Shown here: positions 12,377 to 22,875 of the stretch, piece after piece
How positions within the stretch are numbered: the stretch's first letter is position 1
Layout: each line of letters opens with the position of its first letter
Assembly (NCBI GenBank): GCA_905250115.1
Contig: CAJNOI010000032.1
Span: 434,001 to 498,000, forward strand
Reading direction: 5' to 3'
DNA from: Adineta steineri
Lineage: Eukaryota > Rotifera > Eurotatoria > Adinetida > Adinetidae
Length of the DNA stretch: 64,000 nucleotides
Program-made: the position numbers and the translations under genes
Notes under the pieces: generated by a model
The model's input: the letters and a program-made list of their open reading frames with translations, nothing else
Databases searched by the model: none
Told to the model about the DNA's origin: nothing

Positions 12377-13976
12377 TCTATTGATATTCAAACTTCATTA
12401 ATTTTAAAATTTATTCATCAATTCAATATAAATTTATGAATTCAAGAACAAAGTTTTCCATCAAATAAAAACTTCTATTTTAATCGAGGACATAAACAAC
12501 CGATGGACCTCAAGAATCTTATTTTCTTCAATTCATAAGTTACAAAACATATTTTCCTAGTAATCTATATGTCTCATGATTAACTAATTATATTTTTACT
12601 TAAGAATAGTCTCTAGTCAATTAGTTAATATGCACAAAATTATTTCCGATTGGAATCACGCAAGTCAATTATGTTCATTTTTGTTTACATATATGAAGCT
12701 TATTTTACCATACTAAATGGCGTTGGTTTTCTTTTGCTCATGTATACATCAAGAACACATATTTTATAATATAAAATAAGAATGAATCTAGCACATTTTT
12801 GTTAATATAAATAAATATTTAAATGTAACTCGTGAATAAGTAAATTTATTGTCTGTAGTCGTCTTGTCAAATTTAATATAGAATTTTTACAGACGTGTAA
12901 AAATAAAAGAATTCTTTTTTTCTCTCCTTATTTTCCATATGAAAAAAATGTTAAGACATTGACAACAATATTTATTCATCAATTAAATTATCACAATATT
13001 TCAATGAACGAATATTGATAAAAAGAAAACGTGATTAGAATACTAATACTGTACAAATTCTTTTATAATATGAATGATCAAATAAGTTCGAATTTAAAAG
13101 AAAAAGAAGAAGAAAACATTATATCTTAATAAAACATGCGTGAAAAAGGAAAGGGGATATCATTAAAAGTAATCTTTTTCTTTCTAATTAGTAGATAGAG
13201 ATAGTCATCTTACTTTATTCACTACTCAATTCGAGCTATGTTAGAGTGGAAATCAAATTAAACCAATGGATTTAATTGAAAAAAAAATGAACTTAAGCAC
13301 GAACAGATCTAAAGATTAGTTAGATGAAATTTCTATTAATAATTTTGTAATGTGAGAACTAGAGATATTTCATTTATCAGTATTGTTCATCGAATTTTTG
13401 TTTTTTGATTTATTAACAAAGAATCTTAAGGGATTCTATTAGAATAATCTTTTCATTTCATCATCATCAGGCAAGTTAAAGTAATTGTAATAGAATTCTT
13501 TTTTTTCTCGAATGTTTATGTATTAAAATACACAGTTACTGAATTAATAGGTGTATCCAGGAATTAAAGTAATATATATATTTCTTCAAAAAAAAAAAGA
13601 AAAAAAAAGGATGGCACGAAGTTGAACGTGCCAATTCTAATAACCGGCTGCATGTTATAAAAACGGGAGCAATGACAAACAAAGAAAATGTGGTGAGTAG
13701 CAAGTAGATAGACCAAGACAAGAAGAGAAGAAAGCAAAAGACGAGATTTCTCCTCTTGACATCTGCTTTTTCTTCTCTAGCGCTATTTTCTTCTATCAAT
13801 GTCTATTTATATATGTTTCATCTGACTACTATGAGCTTCTTTCTTTAAAAATGTCAATCCATTTTGATGAAACACGCACATCTTATTACTATGTGTAGAA
13901 ATTCTTGATATACTCATTAACTATTATTTTCTATCATATATGTAACTAAACTAAGAAATTCAGATCATTCATTTCA
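12377..13976. other. Intergenic
   Basis: AT-rich spacer between the small membrane-protein gene and the Ras-like gene. It contains an A-run at about 13588-13610. An open minus-strand frame at 13536-13799 is low complexity and unconvincing. A CAG acceptor-like site lies just upstream of the Ras-like ATG. Confidence 0.4.
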
Positions 13977-14907
13977 ATGACATCGGATCTATCTGATGAT
14001 TTAAATTCATTAAAACTTCAAGATAATCGAAGACGTACATCAGCTAATAATTCTTCTCGACGTAATCATGCAAGTGGTCAACAAAAACGTCCTAGTTTTC
14101 AATCAAAACGAGCAGCAACTATTGATCATGAAGGTCCTGAAGAAAAACTTCGAATTGTTGTACTTGGCGCTACAAAAGTCGGTTAGTATTTTATGAAAAT
14201 TATTCTGATAAAAAAAAGAAAAGAAAACTAATACTTTATTTTCTCAATTAAAAGATTTATTTTCTGAGATCATTATTCATAACATAATCTTAAATAAACA
14301 GTTATAATGAACGCTTTTCTTTTTTCTAGGAAAAACATGTTTATGTCAACAATTTTTACAAGAAAAATTTGTAGCTGATCATAAAGAAACCGTTGATGAA
14401 ATGTATAGTGCAGAAATAGCACTTGTTGATCGTCACATTATACTTGAAATATTGGACACAGCAGGCATCGATGAATTTCCTGTTATGAGACGACTTGCAA
14501 TAGCCCGCGGTGATGCATTTCTTATTGTTTACGCTATTAATGATGCATCTTCATTTGATATTGCTCAACGAATGCGTCAATTAGTTTTTGAAATTAAAGG
14601 TGATTTAGTAACAAGTCCTATACCAATGCTTATTGTTGGAAATAAATGTGATCTTGATACTAATATACGTGAAATAAATCGAGATTATGCTGAAACTATT
14701 GTACGTGATCAATGGGCAACAAATCTTATTGAAACAACATGTCGTGAACGTGAATCAGTACTTAAAGCATTTCATCTTCTATTACATTTAGCTAATATCA
14801 ATTTGACACTTAATTTTGATGTAGCACGTCGTTCATCTGATCCAAGTTTATCCTCAGATAAAGAACATCGTTCTACGAATAAACGACAAAGCTGTGCACA
14901 ACAATAA
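13977..14907 (+). CDS. Ras-superfamily small GTPase, divergent Ras-like
   Basis: Two exons (13977-14181, 14330-14907) give 260 aa. After a basic, Ser/Arg-rich N-terminal extension of about 55 residues come the G motifs: P-loop GATKVGKT (64-71), G3 DTAG (111-114), G4 NKCD (173-176) and a C-terminal extension ending KRQSCAQQ. The residue after DTAG is Ile115 where Ras has the catalytic Gln61. Intrinsic GTP hydrolysis may therefore be low or work differently, as in RASD/Dexras-like and other unusual Ras proteins. The last four residues CAQQ form a possible but atypical CAAX prenylation box after a basic stretch. The FPxMRRL segment after DTAG resembles the RASD group, but I would not give a symbol. 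The exon junction splits the P-loop, with a phase match. Confidence 0.88.
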
Positions 14908-17028
14908 TTTGTATAAACACATTTCGTTTTCTTTTTATATAATCGAACATTTGGAAAAAATATGTCTCTCATATTTTCTATAAACATTTATTTTTAAAAA
15001 TTTATACATATATATACCATTTATATGTAGGTCGAATAAACAATTTTTTTGACTCCCCTTTACAATATATAATTATCATTATAGATAACAATTAAATTTG
15101 AAAAAAGGTCGAAAAGACAATGTTCCTATGATAAATTATGACATGTCAGGATAAATATGTAGAAAAAAAAACATTTGACTTTATCAATGAATACAATGTC
15201 TATGTAGATAAATATCATAGTATTAAAAATAAGATTTATTAGAAAAGTCGAAGACCGTGAATAAATATGAAAAGTAAAGAGTAATAAAAATAAGTACTTT
15301 TAACAAGTGTTATGACTTTTCTTCGATATGTAGAATAAAGATTTAAGCTAATACTAAATAATATACAGTAAACTCCTCCGTTTTATGAACAATGTCAGGT
15401 CTGACGGAGCAATTTTTGCTGGAAATGCATCTGTTCACTATGGATACCTCGTTATGCTGAATAATGAACACTTTTTTTGATCCCGTCTAGTATTGTCACC
15501 TTTCTAACGTGAATATATATATGATGTTTTTTTTGACCTCTTTCTACTTTCTGTCATATGTTTTGATGAGCTGCCTAATTCGAATATAAATGAACATCCA
15601 ACTTCCAGCAGTGTTCAGATTTCCGAGAAAGGTAAACTTCGGAAAATACTGACCATTTCCTCTAACATTTATTCTTTGTATATGTGACATATACCAAGAG
15701 TAAAAAAAGAAAATTTATAGAAATTACAAGAAAATTTCTAATTAATTTAGATATTTCCTTCTCATTTCCTATCCTACCTCTCCCTGACATATATATAATA
15801 TCATGTATTATACTTCTGAAATTTACTCGAAATTTCCTAGTAATTTCCATACTTTCTTCTCATTTCCTACCCTACCTGTCCCTGATATATATATAATATT
15901 ATGTATTATATTTATGAAATTTACTCGAAATTTCCATATTTTCGTGGCTCTTTATACAGTGTGGCTATAAGGTATGTGCATCTTATTTTACATTATATAT
16001 GTGAAATTATCCTTAAATGTTTGAAATTTCTTAGTTAAGAAGAAGTCTTTTTAGTATGATGTTTATTAGCTGTCGGTAATGGACAATGAGAATTTTGAGA
16101 AATTGCGAAAGTTTGCTGTTAGTAGAAATCTAAACATACCTCCCGATGGTGTTCACATTAGGGAGGTTTCATTGTACTTGAAAATTTCTCATGAAATCTA
16201 ACATCATCACAACACGATGACGTGTTTTTTTTAAATAGATTTAAGTTGTTGTTTACTTAAATGTCTGTAAAGAATGTCATTAAATATTTATTGTCTTTTG
16301 AGAATAGTATGTGATACATAAAACGTGTCATTTCTTCTTTCTTTTTTTTTTGTAACGATATCCTGTTGTTAAATAACTATACGAACTATGTTTCTTTTTC
16401 AATTTTTTTTCTTTTATTTTATCTTATCAAGATAAAATCTTATGTCACATAGTTATTTATTTATTTATTTTTTCATTATTTATCTTTGAAACGAAATAAA
16501 TGTAACTTGAAATAACAATGAAAAAAATCTTATCAAAACTGAAACTATGTAATAAATGTCGGTAGTAATATCATATCAATGTAAGATGTGGTTTTTTCCA
16601 ACATTCTCTTTATGTAATTATGATGGGGAAATAGTCCTTCTTACATACTGATAACTTGAATTTTATTAATATGAGTTTTAAGTATCCACTTAAAATTTGC
16701 ATTATGTTATTTTATTATAAACTGTTAAAAAAACTAGAAGAAATAAGAATCTAAATGTAAAAAGAATTCGATATCTTTAGTATAAAAACATGTGCATATA
16801 ACCATAATGATGACAAATATTCCTTTATCTAGTTTGTTTCGTAAACTGTCCTTCTAGTCTTTCTTTGACGACAAGAAGAAAAAGAGGCGAGGAGGTAAGT
16901 ATGTTTATTTCTTCGAAATTATTTATCTAGAGAATCATTTTCATTTTTATATATTAACATTTTTTTTGTTTTCAATTTATTATTTCTAGTCATACGTACA
17001 GATATTTATATCGATATTAACATTAAAA
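14908..17028. other. Long intergenic region with a short tandem duplication
   Basis: No gene is recognised. A two-copy tandem repeat is at 15754-15935. Short related inverted motifs (GAAATTTCTA/GAAATTTCGAG types) surround it, and these create spurious ORFs on both strands. Towards the right end, GGAGGTAAGT (about 16893) and TATTTCTAG (about 16989) could be a 5' UTR intron of the next gene. Confidence 0.4.
15754..15935. repeat. Two-copy tandem repeat, period about 98 bp
   Basis: The block CTTCTCATTTCCTA ... GAAATTTACTCGAAATTTCC occurs at about 15754-15837 and again at about 15852-15935 with few differences. Confidence 0.75.
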
Positions 17029-17740
17029 ATGCATCGTACATTACCAGGTTATTTTAATTGTTTCATACTAATATAAATAATATAATTTATTAAATTAAGA
17101 TTCAGACGATCAAAATGATATACCATATGTTGCTCAACTACATAGAGCACAACCGACAGACGAATATAATACAAACAATCAAAAGAATTCACATTATAAT
17201 ACACCTCGAAGTATTTACGACCGTCGGAGTAATGTAAATCATCGTACAGATGTGAATCCACGAGCTGATGAACGTTCTGAAAATTTACGAGGACCCGTTT
17301 ATTATCATAATGAAGGCAATCAAAATAGAACACAATTACAATATCGAGAAGTAACACAAAATGCAGCTGTTCGTGATAGTTTGAATGGTCGCTTTGACGC
17401 TCAAGAGCGAAGTGTTGTTACTCAAAATCAAGCAGTTGATCGACGAAATAATCCTGTTGCACAAGTACAACATGTCCCTACAACTAATAATACATCTAAT
17501 ACTGTTCGACATACAATTCCTGGTAGTAATGGACGTTCAATTATATTAGATATTAGTATATCAATAGGCTCTGGTGGTCGTGCTTCTCAAGCAAACGTTA
17601 CTACAAATAATACTAGATCAATATCACCCATGCGTTCAACAGCACTATTTGATAACGTTCGTACTGTTGATTTAGATTTACGTGCACCAGAACATACTGC
17701 TAAAATTTCTACAGATGGTAATTTGCGTTTTTCATCATAG
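17029..17740 (+). CDS. Disordered Asn/Arg/Ser-rich protein of unknown function (219 aa)
   Basis: Exon 1 (17029-17047, 19 nt) encodes MHRTLP. A 52-nt intron precedes exon 2 (17100-17740), which joins in phase. The protein is rich in N, R, Q, S and T, has no membrane segment, and contains no domain I recognise. The only ordered-looking patch is SIILDISISIGSG near residues 165-177. The composition suggests an intrinsically disordered, possibly RNA- or nucleic-acid-associated protein, which is an inference only. A possible 5' UTR intron lies at about 16893-16989. The stop is only 160 bp upstream of the Ig-receptor ATG on the same strand. Confidence 0.65.
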
Positions 17741-17900
17741 AAAACAAAACAACATCGATGATTTTTTTTTCAATAAACATCTATATATGTGTGTGTGTGC
17801 ATTTATCATTGTATTCATGATTTTATTTATCGAAGAGAAAATAAATAAAACAGAGAGAACAGTTAATGAAGAAAAGAATTTGATCAGAAATTTAATTAGC

Positions 17901-19853
17901 ATGTCTAGTCATCTTATACTTATCTGTTATGTAACACTATTCATAGTAAATCTAACGAATACATATAGAACCTGTTTTGATGAATCTAATCATCATATAA
18001 ATTATCTTTTTCTTGATACAATGTCTCAAATAAAAATTCCATTAATACCAGCCGATTGTTTACTTTGTCAATCAGCATATGAAGTAAGTCTCTTTCTTTT
18101 TGAAATATAAGAAACAAAAAAACTTTTTAGGTTGACATACAACTTATTGATGAACAATTAATTGGTAATCGAACAATTCAACGTATAAAAATCTTTTTAA
18201 AAAATTTCGAAATTGAAGATTCATCTTATATATGTTTAATAAAAATTTGTCCAATTATAGTTGAATATGGAAATGATGGAATATTCTTAAATATAACATC
18301 AACATTATTTTCGCATGTTTTTCTTTCGTTAATCTATTTTAATCAGTCAATATTATGTTCAATTCAAACACGTTTTACTATTTTCTCCAATAAAACATCG
18401 TTATCATGTACAAATGAAATTTATCTCCATCCTCGTTTAAATAATTATATTTCGACACAATTAAAAATTTATAATTGCCGAGCTAATCTATTCTTTGAAC
18501 AAAATATTTATCAAACGAGTATTAAATTTCAACATACGAATTTTTCAACATATAATCAAACAATATCAATAAAATCATTAGGACAAATATGTGAATATAT
18601 ATTAGATAGTACAAGTTATCTTGGTAATATATCAACAATAGAAATAAATGAATTATTAACTACAGTAACAATACTTCCATTTTATAATCCATGGAAAAAA
18701 GATATTCAAATATTAGGATCATGTGGAACGACATTTATTTCATATCAAGATATGTTTTTTACGAATGATATTGTTAATATTCGAAATATTAATGTAGAAC
18801 AAGGACAAACTATTCAATTACATTGTAAGGATTATTTTTGTTGTTGTTTAAATTTTTTGTTAATTTATTTATTTAGGTCCAATTAATGGTTCTCACAAAT
18901 ATTTGAAATATACATGGTATTATCAACGATATCAACCGAAATATCAGATATCTAATAATCGAACAATTATATTACGTAATATCACCGAACAGATGCAAGG
19001 TTTGATACGAAATAAAAATTTCATATTCTCTTTTTTGTTCGTTTCAGGTAAATATATGTGTGTCGGTGATGATGGGAATGAATTATTAGAATTTGAAATG
19101 ACATTACATGTATTTACGCATAATAAAACAAATAAGATTTCCTTTCATTTTATCATTATGTAAGCAACAAATCATTTTTCGTTTTTGATTAATATCAATT
19201 TCGTTTTCTTTTTCATTAGAACAATTCTGTTCATTATTCTTATTTTATTCTGTATTATAATAACTCTTATTATATATTATTTACTGAGAAAATCTTCTTC
19301 AATAGATTATTCAATAGAAAAACGAAATTCTTTAACAATACATCATGATGTTAGAGTTAAAATTCAACAATCATCTGGACAACAAATAGGAAATTCTTTA
19401 TGGAATCAAGTACCATATCATACACTTGATTATATTGATGAACAACCAATATATCATATAGTATCAACTGATAATCCATCGAATCAGTTACCGCAAATAC
19501 CATCATGGTCATGGATAAAACAACCTACTTCAGATAAAAAACAGATTCCACATCGATTTTCTATTCGTCACCGAAATATAAACGGACAATTACCAACACA
19601 ATTAGCAGTTAATATTCCATCTAATAGTAATATGACCGTTTCATCTATAGTTAAATTTAATCAAATATCTGATCTTATCAATGGTAATATTACAGAACAA
19701 TGTAATGATATGGAAATACTTAAAATATCAGTTCCATTATTGAATCATTATCCATTAGTAAAATCTACAAGTTCAATTATTTCATTTGATAGTCAAATTG
19801 AACTTGAAGAATTCAATAAAATGACGACTGTTTGCATGGATACTGAATTATAA
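17901..19853 (+). CDS. Ig-domain single-pass membrane receptor-like protein (581 aa)
   Basis: Five exons join in phase: 17901-18083, 18131-18824, 18877-18999, 19048-19159 and 19220-19853. A signal peptide (MSSHLILICYVTLFIVN) is followed by an ectodomain with Ig-like hallmarks. The first region has paired Cys and EDSSYICLIK. A middle Cys-containing region follows. The clear last Ig domain has VEQGQTIQLHC, then YTWYYQ and GKYMCVG (C...W...YxC). Many N-x-S/T sites are present. A strongly hydrophobic helix (TILFIILILFCIII...) precedes a cytoplasmic tail of about 180 residues rich in S/T/Q without recognised motifs. It is a candidate adhesion or recognition receptor; the ligand is unknown. Start chosen at 17901 because the same frame upstream lacks a signal peptide and overlaps the preceding gene's 3' end. 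It sits 160 bp downstream of that gene. Confidence 0.78.
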
Positions 19854-20539
19854 TTAGTGAATAGCCAATCACAAGGCAATATATTGAATTGTCAGATATT
19901 TAATCTAATAGAAAAAAAATCAAATATTAATGTTGACAAACGAGATTTGACGCATTAAAAAACTTGAGGATGTGCTAATGTAGTAAATTTCTAAAATAAA
20001 ATGTAGAAAAACTGTTATCATTGAATGAATGATACGAAATAAATAAAATATTTTAATAATAATTCTAAACAAAGAAGATTACATCATATTATAAGTAAAA
20101 AGAGAATATGAGAAATTCAAAGATTCTTACGGACGAACAAATACGTGATGTATAGAATAGACAATACACAGAAAGAAAAGAGAAGAAAGATGTATACACG
20201 TTTTTAGAATGCTCTCTAAGTACGTCATCATTTTATTTTTTCCTTTGTCAAGATATAGATATGAGCGAAAATATTATATAAAACTCACATCTACTATTAA
20301 GAAGAAAAAAAAAGTTTTTTTTAACGATAATGAATATTTCCTTACTCGTTTTAGTCTATCTATAAAATAAAAAATCCAAAGTAAATTTTATTGATCTATG
20401 ATAAAGAGTTCGAACAGTAAAAGTTTATGTTTAATCACTTAATCCTTCTCATATTTGTCTTCTCTTCACCTTTTTATAGATTTCAATATAATCTTGTTTA
20501 AATACATTCATTTCTACTAGAAATTCAACTTTGAGAATT
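19854..20539. other. Intergenic
   Basis: AT-rich spacer between the Ig-receptor gene and the phosphatase gene. AATAAA-type signals occur near 20039. No gene is seen. Confidence 0.4.
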
Positions 20540-21937
20540 ATGTTATTTAATAAAATTTATTTCTTCTTATTAATAATAACTATCAATGGAATTCATTTAT
20601 ATAAAGAAGAAATTATTCGAGCACATCATACATATGATAAATATCAATTTAATATTCTTCATCATTTATCGGGGATCGCTCCTTATTTTGAATCCAATAC
20701 TGATGAATTAAATCCTGATCCACCTGAAGGTTGTAAAGTAGATAAAACCGCTTATTTAATTCGTCATGGATCAGTTTATGTTGATGATTATGATTATGAT
20801 TATATAATAAATCCATTTTTAAAACGTTTAAATAAAGCAGTAAAATATGTCGATTTTAGTAAATTACCCAAATTATCTTTTTTAAATAAATGGACATCAC
20901 CAATAACAAATCCGAAGCAACAAATTGAACGATTAACAAAATCGGGTATATTTGAAGCATTAGAATTAGGTATGAAACTTTCATATCGTTATGAAAAACT
21001 TTTACCGAAAGCAAATCAAACATCATTTAACATTTGGACATCATCATCCAAACGAACTAAACAAAGTGCATTAGCAATAATTCAAGGTCTTTTTAGTGGA
21101 AGAAAATTAAATGGAAAAGTTATTGATATTCCCGAAGATAAAAAACGTGGTGCAAATACTTTAACACCAACAAAATCTTGTCAAAAATATAATGCATCAA
21201 AAGGTTCACAAGAAGCAAATATATGGTTACAGCATTATTCAAAATCAATCTTAAAAAAATTTAATTCAAAAATTTTTAATTGGAATTTTATACCAAATGA
21301 TATATTAGCTATGCAACAATTATGTGGATATGAAACAGTTATACGTGGATATTCGCCATTTTGTAGTTTATTTACAACAGAAGAATGGATGTCATTTGAA
21401 TATTATTTTGATATTAAATATTATCATGAAATTTTCTATGGAAATTATTTATCACCGTATTTAGGTATGCCATGGGTTAAAGCTACGACTGATCTTCTTT
21501 CGAATGATATATTGAATAATCAAAATATGTATTTAACTGTTACTCATCGAGAGATGCTTCCAGTTATTTTAGCTGCATTAGGTTTATATAATGAATCAGA
21601 ATATTCAAATGAAAAAGTATTTCCACTCGATGAAATAAATCATGAACGTATTTGGAGAGCAAGTAAAGTCATTCCGTTTTTAGGTCGAGTTGCATTAGAA
21701 AGACTTAATTGTTCTTCGTCTCATTCGAATGAATTATTTATAAGAATATTAGTAAATTCATCAGTCAAACCAATACCAGGATGTACTCAAGGACCGGGTG
21801 AATCGTGTCATTTAAATCAATTTATTAACTATATTAATAAACGTTATCATTCATATAAAGATTTCACTGAAGTTTGTCAAATAAAAAAAACGAATCATTC
21901 AATTGATCATTTAACTTTTTATAATAAAAAACATTAG
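20540..21937 (+). CDS. Secreted histidine acid phosphatase (clade 2, fungal-type), intronless
   Basis: A 465-aa single-exon ORF begins with a signal peptide (MLFNKIYFFLLIITING). The first true ATG is at 20540; the nine bases upstream are open but contain no ATG. The N-terminal catalytic motif is LIRHGS (RHG near residues 75-77). Further on it shows RGYSPFCSLFTTEEW and the FEYYFDIKYYHE region typical of fungal phytase-like acid phosphatases, then TVTHREMLPVILAALGL near the C-terminal His motif. The usual second Arg of RHGxRxP is absent (RHGSVY), and the distal motif is THRE rather than THD. It may be a divergent subfamily or have altered activity. By family it would hydrolyse phosphomonoesters such as phytate at acid pH outside the cell. 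Lack of introns among intron-rich neighbours, and fungal-like motifs, suggest but do not prove horizontal origin. Confidence 0.8.
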   Translation: MLFNKIYFFLLIITINGIHLYKEEIIRAHHTYDKYQFNILHHLSGIAPYFESNTDELNPDPPEGCKVDKTAYLIRHGSVYVDDYDYDYIINPFLKRLNKAVKYVDFSKLPKLSFLNKWTSPITNPKQQIERLTKSGIFEALELGMKLSYRYEKLLPKANQTSFNIWTSSSKRTKQSALAIIQGLFSGRKLNGKVIDIPEDKKRGANTLTPTKSCQKYNASKGSQEANIWLQHYSKSILKKFNSKIFNWNFIPNDILAMQQLCGYETVIRGYSPFCSLFTTEEWMSFEYYFDIKYYHEIFYGNYLSPYLGMPWVKATTDLLSNDILNNQNMYLTVTHREMLPVILAALGLYNESEYSNEKVFPLDEINHERIWRASKVIPFLGRVALERLNCSSSHSNELFIRILVNSSVKPIPGCTQGPGESCHLNQFINYINKRYHSYKDFTEVCQIKKTNHSIDHLTFYNKKH

Positions 21938-22875
21938 AGAAATATTATTTAAAAATTGTTTTTTATTTTATTATATAAGCATAAATAAAAGAATAGCTTC
22001 ATTATCTTCTTCATCGCTTTTTTTATCAATCATATTGATTCCTCAGACTTTATGAAGGACGAAAGTAAAAACAAACAAATCTATGAAACAATAATTTTTG
22101 TGTCAAGTCACTTTTCAAATCTAGTATCAGCATGGTCGATAATCTTTAACTCACTGTGTTCTATATAGTGATTTAACCAGCGGGGGGGGGGGGGGGGCTT
22201 TTTGCCCTCTCGGAGGGTGCCCCTGTCCCCCCCCCTCCCAGAAGGGAGATTTTTACCCTCTCGGCAGTTAATTTCGCACCCTCGGACGAAAAAAGCTAGA
22301 TAAAACACTGGTTCTATAGGAAAGAGATAGAATATGAATTATCGTAAGTATGAAAAATTGTTTTTTGCAAGAGAGAATTGTTGATCTAATCAAATATTAT
22401 TATAAGTTAATTATTTGAATAAATCTAATGACGAACAAAAAAAATTCAATCAAATTTCCCGAAATCATCAACTGATTTTGAATTCTTTATGTTTTTTTGT
22501 TTAAAATGAATACTAATATGATATACATCGTATATGAAAATCGATAGTAACTGTTACTATCTTTACCACATAATATCTGTTTAGAATACTAATACGACTC
22601 AATCACGTGTTTACAATACGAGGAAAAAGAAAACAAAATTTATTTCGATTTTTCACATTCACATATTTTCCTCTATTTATTGTCTATTCATACATATCTA
22701 TATATATGTGCGTGTCCAGGTCGAATCCGTCGACGGAAAAGTGCTTTTCTCTTCTCTTTCTTCTGTCTATCTATCTATATATTTTATCATTTATTTTCGT
22801 TCTTTAAACAGAGCACAGAATAAATAACGTAACGTTTAATCGTATTTAATTCATTCAGTATCAATCACACATATA
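21938..22875. other. Intergenic, containing a GC-rich insertion
   Basis: Contains the phosphatase 3' UTR, the insertion at 22166-22310 and a short CTAT microsatellite near 22767-22780. A TTCATTCAG acceptor-like site at about 22850-22858 lies just before the RBM24-like start codon. Confidence 0.5.
22166..22310. mobile_element. GC-rich ~145-bp insertion with poly-G run, flanked by direct repeats
   Basis: A 16-G run (about 22182-22197) is followed by repeated CCCTCTCGG-type motifs, a C-run and GCACCCTCGG, in otherwise very AT-rich DNA. The sequence GTTCTATA occurs on both sides (22158-22165 and 22311-22318), preceded on both sides by CACTG, like a target-site duplication. No ORF is credible. 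It could be a small non-autonomous element or a minisatellite insertion. Confidence 0.5.

Noticed and set aside
22108-22308. Minus-strand ORF with Gly/Arg/Pro-rich product
   Set aside because: It is a translation of the GC-rich insertion and poly-G run, not a protein gene.
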